This document shows positions 60,120 through 64,000 of a stretch of 64,000 nt of DNA, in pieces; position 1 is the first letter of the stretch; each line of letters begins with the position of its first letter. The notes beneath the pieces were generated by a model. It saw only the letters and a list, made by a program, of their open reading frames with translations, did not search any database and was not told the origin of the DNA. Source of the DNA: Armatimonadota bacterium. GTDB lineage: Bacteria > Armatimonadota > Fimbriimonadia > Fimbriimonadales > Fimbriimonadaceae. The position numbers and the translations under genes are program-made. The stretch covers positions 298,103-362,102 of the forward strand of contig JACRPN010000008.1 of the NCBI GenBank assembly GCA_016223145.1, written 5' to 3'.

Positions 60120-61316
60120 ATGCACATGGAAAACCTGACCTCGTTCTTCGAGAACGCAATGGCCTTTAACGACCGCACGATGACCTACATGGTTTCGAGG
60201 CGGCTTAACGAGCTGTTTCCAGGTCAGGCCGTGGTCGAGAGCTACGAGAGCTTCGACGTGGACGGCTTCGTGAAGTACGGCGCAGGCGAGGCGACGCTCG
60301 TCCACCGTATGACGCCTCAGTTCTTCTCGAAGTGGGAAGGCGAAGAGCGGCGGCTGAAGCGAAAATTGCTCACCTCGTGGATCGAGGTGGAGTGGCTGGG
60401 CGAGAAGTTCCAGGTGCTCCGCACGCTGCGATCGGAGTGCGGCTGGGTGCACTGGATCGTCGGCCCCGAGGACCAAGTCGAGGCGTTCATGAAGGCCGTG
60501 TTCGGCTACACCACCGAGCGCTCGCCTGCGACGCACGTGTACGCGGGCTGGTGGCACGAATCGGAGTCCATGGACCGCGCGATCCGCGATTCGCACTGGC
60601 CGGACATGGTCTTGCCCAAGGACCTGCGCAAGGCGATCGAAGACCAGACCGTCGGGTTCTTCCAGGCGAAGGCCGACTACGACCTGCTCGGCGTGCCGTG
60701 GAAGCGGGGCTTGCTGCTCGCCGGCCCGCCCGGCAACGGCAAGACGTTCCTGATCCGCGCGATCCTGAACCGGCTGCCCGTGCCCCGGCTCGTGGTCAAG
60801 AGCTTCGGCGAGGACCCCGAGGACGTGCAGGAGGTGTTCGACAAGGTGCGCGAGATGGCGCCGTGCGTGCTCGTGCTGGAGGACATCGACTCGCTGATCC
60901 GAAAGGAGCTGCTTTCATCCGTGCTGAACGCGCTGGACGGCACCGAGCCGCTCAGCGGCGTGCTGGTGCTGGCGACCACGAACCATCCGGAGCAGCTCGA
61001 TCCGGCGATCCGAAACCGGCCCTCGCGGTTTGATCGCGTGATCGAGTTCGGTCCTCCCGCCGTGCCCGAGCGGCGCTTGCTGTTGAGGAGGCTCTTCGGC
61101 CGTCTGCCGGCGGAGGTCCGCCCGAACGCGCCGGAGCTTGCCGTCTTGGCAAAGGCGACCGACGGGTTCTCGTTCGCCTACCTGAAGGAACTGGCGGTGG
61201 CGTCGGCTGCCGAATGGCTAAGGGGCGGAAGATCGGGAAGCCTGTTCGAGGTCGCACGGAACATGGCTCCTCAACTGAGGACGCAGATGACGGCGCAGGT
61301 TGCATCGGAGGAGTAG
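60120..61316 (+). CDS. BCS1-like AAA ATPase
   Basis: A 398-residue protein. The first about 160 residues are of the kind found in bacterial AAA proteins with an N-terminal substrate domain. The AAA module follows: Walker A GPPGNGKT (202-209), Walker B LVLEDID (251-257), sensor-1-like ATTNHPE (285-291) and RNRPSRFDR with the Arg finger region. It is cytosolic and would unfold or remodel proteins. The start is 60120 or the ATG at 60126. Repeat DNA lies upstream. Confidence 0.88.
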   Translation: MHMENLTSFFENAMAFNDRTMTYMVSRRLNELFPGQAVVESYESFDVDGFVKYGAGEATLVHRMTPQFFSKWEGEERRLKRKLLTSWIEVEWLGEKFQVLRTLRSECGWVHWIVGPEDQVEAFMKAVFGYTTERSPATHVYAGWWHESESMDRAIRDSHWPDMVLPKDLRKAIEDQTVGFFQAKADYDLLGVPWKRGLLLAGPPGNGKTFLIRAILNRLPVPRLVVKSFGEDPEDVQEVFDKVREMAPCVLVLEDIDSLIRKELLSSVLNALDGTEPLSGVLVLATTNHPEQLDPAIRNRPSRFDRVIEFGPPAVPERRLLLRRLFGRLPAEVRPNAPELAVLAKATDGFSFAYLKELAVASAAEWLRGGRSGSLFEVARNMAPQLRTQMTAQVASEE

Positions 61317-61408
61317 GCCGGCCTTATTGTATGAGGCCGGCCTACCTCCAAGAACGGCGACAAGGCCCTGTTCTGCGACGCGATGCATAATGCACGAAAG
61401 AGCCGGCC

Positions 61409-62089
61409 TTGAGACGCTTGACCACGATTGCGATACTCCAGATCGAGCTTGCGCTCGCAAGCCCAGTCCGCGCGTTTCTGATCCTGTTTCTCGGCCTGAC
61501 GTTTGTTGGCCCGGTGTTGGCGAGCCTCTTGATGTATCCGTTGTCGTGGCGGCAATGGGCCGACCACGAGACCGGCATAGCTTTCATCGCAGCCTATGCA
61601 GCATTGATCGTCTGGCTCAAGAAGTCGTCTCCGTGGCTCGGTTGGCTTGGCGCCATTGGCGTATCGGTCCAAGCAATCCTCGGCCTCTTGCTCATCTATA
61701 CGCCGATCGGGGCGACGCTCGGGTTTCTTCATCCTGACCTCACGTCTCCTGTTGCGCACTATCCGTTCACGGCTTATGCCACGGCTTGGGCGATTCTCGC
61801 ACTGGCTTGCGCGTGGGGGATGGTCAAGGACGACTGGCGCGCCTACTTCGGCGAGATCGCGGTGATCCTCGTTCTTTTGGCTGCCGAGTACTTCGGGCCT
61901 GACCTCTCGCCTGGGGAGAATCATGTACGCCGGCCCGCGATGTTCCCTTTCGAGGATGCGATCCGGCCCTATATGGACTGGTTGGAGAGTGCCGCATACT
62001 GCTGGGGTCTTGCGGTGCTTTTCCAGGCGCTTTACCGCCGAGGAAGGAAGCAGTATTCAATGAGCCGAGCGATCGGCCAGATGCAATAG
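61409..62089 (+). CDS. Multi-pass membrane protein of unknown function
   Basis: A 226-residue protein with about six hydrophobic helices (LIELALASPVRAFLILFLGLTF-like start, FIAAYAALIVWLKKSS, AILGLLLIYTPIGATLGFL, WAILALACAWGM, IAVILVLLAAEYFG, AAYCWGLAVLFQALYR). It does not match a named transporter, though the order of helices resembles heme-copper-oxidase assembly or COX15-like proteins. TTG start at 61409. It follows the AAA gene by about 90 bases, so it may be its membrane partner; that is inference only. Confidence 0.65.
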   Translation: MRRLTTIAILQIELALASPVRAFLILFLGLTFVGPVLASLLMYPLSWRQWADHETGIAFIAAYAALIVWLKKSSPWLGWLGAIGVSVQAILGLLLIYTPIGATLGFLHPDLTSPVAHYPFTAYATAWAILALACAWGMVKDDWRAYFGEIAVILVLLAAEYFGPDLSPGENHVRRPAMFPFEDAIRPYMDWLESAAYCWGLAVLFQALYRRGRKQYSMSRAIGQMQ

Positions 62090-62125
62090 CGTTCCTCCGG
62101 TTGCTTCACCCGGCTTACCCAGTCG

Positions 62126-62941
62126 TTACCTGCTCACCTGCGCCAGCAAGAGCTTTCCCAGGCAAGACTCGATCGACACGACGTCGAACTGCTCCGAGAG
62201 GAGCGCCCGAAGCTCGTCGCGGGTAAACCGCCGGTAGTAGATGCCGCCCCGGTGGAATCCTTCCTTATGTATCAGATAGGGATGGATGCGCCGCCACTCA
62301 TAGGCGGACAGGATGAACCGCCCGCCAGGCTCCAAAGTCTGCGCGATCGATTCGAGCGCCTGGCTCCGCAAGCTCGCGGAGGGGAGGTGCTGAAGGACCT
62401 GGGCCATCAAGGCAAGGTCGAACGCGCGCGGCTTTACCGGCAACTGCAGGACGTCCGAATGAACGAGCAGCACGCGGTCGGCCAGGCCGGCTTCCTGCAG
62501 CTTGCCCCGGCAAACTTGAAGCGAACCCACCGATCGGTCAACCGCAACGACGCGGTTGGCGCGCCGGGCCAGGTCCACGGTGAACCGCCCAGTTCCGCAG
62601 CCGATTTCAATCACCCGATCAAAAGGCTGTGAACTGAGCGCCTTGCGAATCTTGCTTGCCTCGACCCCGCTCGATAGGCTCACGGCAATGCCCGCATCGT
62701 AGAATTTCGCCTGGCGGTCGCGGCATCGCTCTTCATCGAGCTGGACATCATGGCCCTCGGCCCTCTCGGGCTCATCGACCACCGGCGCAAAGACCCCGTC
62801 CGCAAATCGATAGCGCCGCGAACACTCGCTACAATGCGCCTCTGACGCACTGAGGTCGATCTCGAAAGGGCCACCGCAGGCGCACGCGAGCAAGTCCTCA
62901 AATCGCTGCATGACGGATTGAGCATCCACGAGGACTTCCAT
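62126..62941 (-). CDS. SAM-dependent methyltransferase with Cys-rich N-terminus
   Basis: A 271-residue class I methyltransferase. The SAM-binding motif EIGCGTGRFTVDLA is intact, followed by VVAVDRSVGSLQVCRGK, SDVLQLPVKPRAFDLALMAQVLQHL and LEPGGRFILSAY. The first about 50 residues have Cys20, Cys22, Cys37 and Cys40 in a Trm112-like zinc-ribbon arrangement. Such domains often act on small molecules or quinones. CATAAT lies eight bases before the ATG. The substrate is unknown. Confidence 0.85.
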   Translation of the reverse strand: MEVLVDAQSVMQRFEDLLACACGGPFEIDLSASEAHCSECSRRYRFADGVFAPVVDEPERAEGHDVQLDEERCRDRQAKFYDAGIAVSLSSGVEASKIRKALSSQPFDRVIEIGCGTGRFTVDLARRANRVVAVDRSVGSLQVCRGKLQEAGLADRVLLVHSDVLQLPVKPRAFDLALMAQVLQHLPSASLRSQALESIAQTLEPGGRFILSAYEWRRIHPYLIHKEGFHRGGIYYRRFTRDELRALLSEQFDVVSIESCLGKLLLAQVSR

Positions 62942-62955
62942 GACCTGAGATTATG
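62939..62955 (-). promoter_or_regulatory. Putative leaderless -10 and start, methyltransferase gene
   Basis: On the minus strand CATAAT (62955-62950), eight bases, then the ATG at 62941. Confidence 0.5.
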
Positions 62956-63226
62956 CCGCAACTCCCGACGGGACGATAGGCAGGCTGAAAACCAGTCCTA
63001 CGGCGACTCTTGCCGTATCTTTGGCAGAGAGGCCGGTGGGTGGCCGTTCAGTGCTTCGGCCTGTGGCGACAGCCCAGTTTGCTCCACGCATCTGGCGATG
63101 CCAGCGATTTCTCGAATTAAGAGGGAAGATTGCGCCAGAGTCCTTGCCGCTTGTGGCGCCCTGGCGCGGATCGGCGAGCGGCTTGCGGTCTTCAACATTC
63201 AGAGCTCGCCATTGGGTCCTTCAAGG

Positions 63227-63241
63227 TACATTGCGCCCATG
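63227..63241 (+). promoter_or_regulatory. Putative leaderless -10 and start, DUF1801-like gene
   Basis: TACATT at 63227-63232, six bases, then the ATG at 63239. This supports the short form of the gene over a frame that stays open back to 62918. Confidence 0.5.
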
Positions 63242-63652
63242 CCAAACGTCGCTGCAACCCCTGAAGAGTATATTGCCGGGCTCGAGGAACCGCGAAGGTC
63301 GCATATCCAGGCGATCTATGACATGGTGCGCGAGGCTGCGCCAGACTTGGAGCCCTGGATGGTGGCCGGGAAGATTGGCTTCGGGCAATTCCCCTACCAA
63401 GGAAAGAGCAAGAAGTGCTCGGGCATCTGGTTCAAGCTGGGGTTGGCGAGCAACAAGAACTCGATCATGTTCGCCACATGCGCGGGGATGGACGGCGGCT
63501 ATATGGCCGAGGCCTATGCCAAACGGCTGCCGAAGGCCGACGTCGGCAAGAGCTGTCTCAACTTTCGCAAGTTCGAGGACGTGGACATGGAAGTGCTCCG
63601 CGAGATCGCCGTCAAGACTGCGGCGGCGGATTTCTCACATTGGGTTATGTAG
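63239..63652 (+). CDS. DUF1801-like protein
   Basis: A 137-residue protein (MPNVAATPEEYIAGLEEPRR, then a long helix, EPWMVAGKIGFGQFPY, GIWFKLGLASNKNSI). The 'P.R......LR..I....P...E...W..P.F' order of DUF1801/YdhG-like proteins is seen in altered form. Small cytosolic protein; function not known. The next 170 bases hold no gene. Confidence 0.72.
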   Translation: MPNVAATPEEYIAGLEEPRRSHIQAIYDMVREAAPDLEPWMVAGKIGFGQFPYQGKSKKCSGIWFKLGLASNKNSIMFATCAGMDGGYMAEAYAKRLPKADVGKSCLNFRKFEDVDMEVLREIAVKTAAADFSHWVM

Positions 63653-63821
63653 TTCGGGGGTCGCGGGTGGAGGTGAGAGGTCCGGGGCCAAAGGTCTGAG
63701 GTCCACACTCACAACTCCCGCCAGAATCACAATCCTCGCGGTTCTCACCACCCGTACGCACGGTGAACCCAATCCCATGGTTCTCCTCGTTCGTGGATCC
63801 CCTCCACTCTGGAGAGGTGCT
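63653..63821. other. Convergent spacer
   Basis: 169 bases between convergent genes. GGTCTGAGGTCC and GAGAGGTCCGGGG pieces echo the other short-period repeats. No terminator was clear. Confidence 0.4.
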
Positions 63822-64000
63822 TCACCTTTGCTTGGGGCAAAACATCTGCATCACCGCAAGCTGTCTGTAGCCAAGAACGGGATAGATCCTGGCCCCGTCT
63901 TTGCTGGCCAGCAGCACGCTGTGGCGAACCCCAGCTTCCTTGTCGTCTCCCAGCATCCGCGCCATCAGTGCCTTTCCATAGCCTCTCCCACGATAGATGG
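63822..64000 (-). CDS. GNAT acetyltransferase, C-terminal part (gene runs off right edge)
   Basis: The minus strand is open from the window edge to TGA at 63822-63824. Its 59 complete codons include YRGRGYGKALMARML, the acetyl-CoA-binding motif A of GNAT enzymes (R-G-x-G-x-G/A). SVLLASKDGARIYPVLGYRQ is the usual 'L.as..A...Y..lGF' strand. The N-terminal part lies outside the window. The enzyme would acetylate an amine; the substrate is unknown. Confidence 0.82.
   Translation of the reverse strand, partial: IYRGRGYGKALMARMLGDDKEAGVRHSVLLASKDGARIYPVLGYRQLAVMQMFCPKQR

Noticed and set aside
62918-63238. N-terminal extension of the DUF1801-like gene
   Set aside because: The first about 107 codons show no family likeness, and the -10-like TACATT just before ATG 63239 supports the short form.
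1-64000. tRNA, rRNA and riboswitch search by eye
   Set aside because: No cloverleaf with a GGTTCGAATCC-type arm, no rRNA-like conserved blocks and no cobalamin or SAM box (including before the methyltransferase operon) were found. Covariance-model searches could still find weak ones.

Overview
The window looks like a piece of chromosome from an uncultured or little-studied member of Armatimonadota, probably the Fimbriimonadia. This is inferred from protein character, not from a marker search. The clues are a DUF1559-type prepilin with the [21 protein letters not shown]-like helix, five PEP-CTERM proteins with short Arg-rich tails, many secreted hypotheticals, GC-rich codon use, and a single ribosomal protein gene (L9). 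No rRNA, tRNA, CRISPR array, phage or transposase gene was seen.

Layout. 1-2.5 kb: a truncated secreted-protein gene at the left edge, a prepilin coupled to a lipoprotein, and a PEP-CTERM protein. 2.6-6.0 kb: an NfeD-like membrane protein followed by two SPFH/flotillin proteins in one operon. 6.1-10.5 kb: a membrane class III nucleotidyl cyclase, a secreted metalloprotease, a four-unit tandem repeat and a GGDEF protein. 10.6-13 kb: a leucine-degradation pair, a methylglutaconyl-CoA hydratase and a biotin carboxylase that ends before any biotin-carrier domain. 13-17 kb: a family 9 glycosyltransferase, an M61 peptidase and a partner. 17.5-25.3 kb: MlaD, L9, a secreted protein, then a coupled run HD-GYP / degenerate HD protein / GT39-like transferase / Xer recombinase. 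25.4-42 kb: PEP-CTERM proteins, EamA transporter, gamma-glutamyltransferase, M3 peptidase, DoxX, a glycosidase-like protein, a two-repeat secreted protein, a TPR-thioredoxin protein, a URO-D-like protein and a PhyH oxygenase. 42.5-51.8 kb: a GH4 glycosidase, a three-gene folate methyl-branch operon (methyltransferase, MetF, MetV-like), and a sugar ABC importer (binding protein and two permeases) whose two permease genes are separated by a toxin-antitoxin cluster. 51.8-64 kb: a cyclase-TPR protein, a Tat-exported Gfo/Idh/MocA oxidoreductase, a nucleotidyltransferase pair, acetoacetyl-CoA synthetase, an orphan HicB, a BCS1-like AAA ATPase, a membrane protein, a methyltransferase, a DUF1801-like protein and a truncated GNAT gene at the right edge.

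Two genome-wide habits stand out. First, several families of GC-rich palindromic or short-period repeats lie between genes and also inside genes, where they are translated in frame (biotin carboxylase, a secreted protein, a URO-D-like protein, acetoacetyl-CoA synthetase, the GH4 C-terminus). This resembles the coding palindromes of Rickettsia. Second, at least twelve genes have a -10-like hexamer only 5-8 bases before the start codon and no Shine-Dalgarno sequence, which implies leaderless mRNAs. Genes inside operons instead overlap by ATGA/GTGA/TTGA or carry a clear Shine-Dalgarno sequence.
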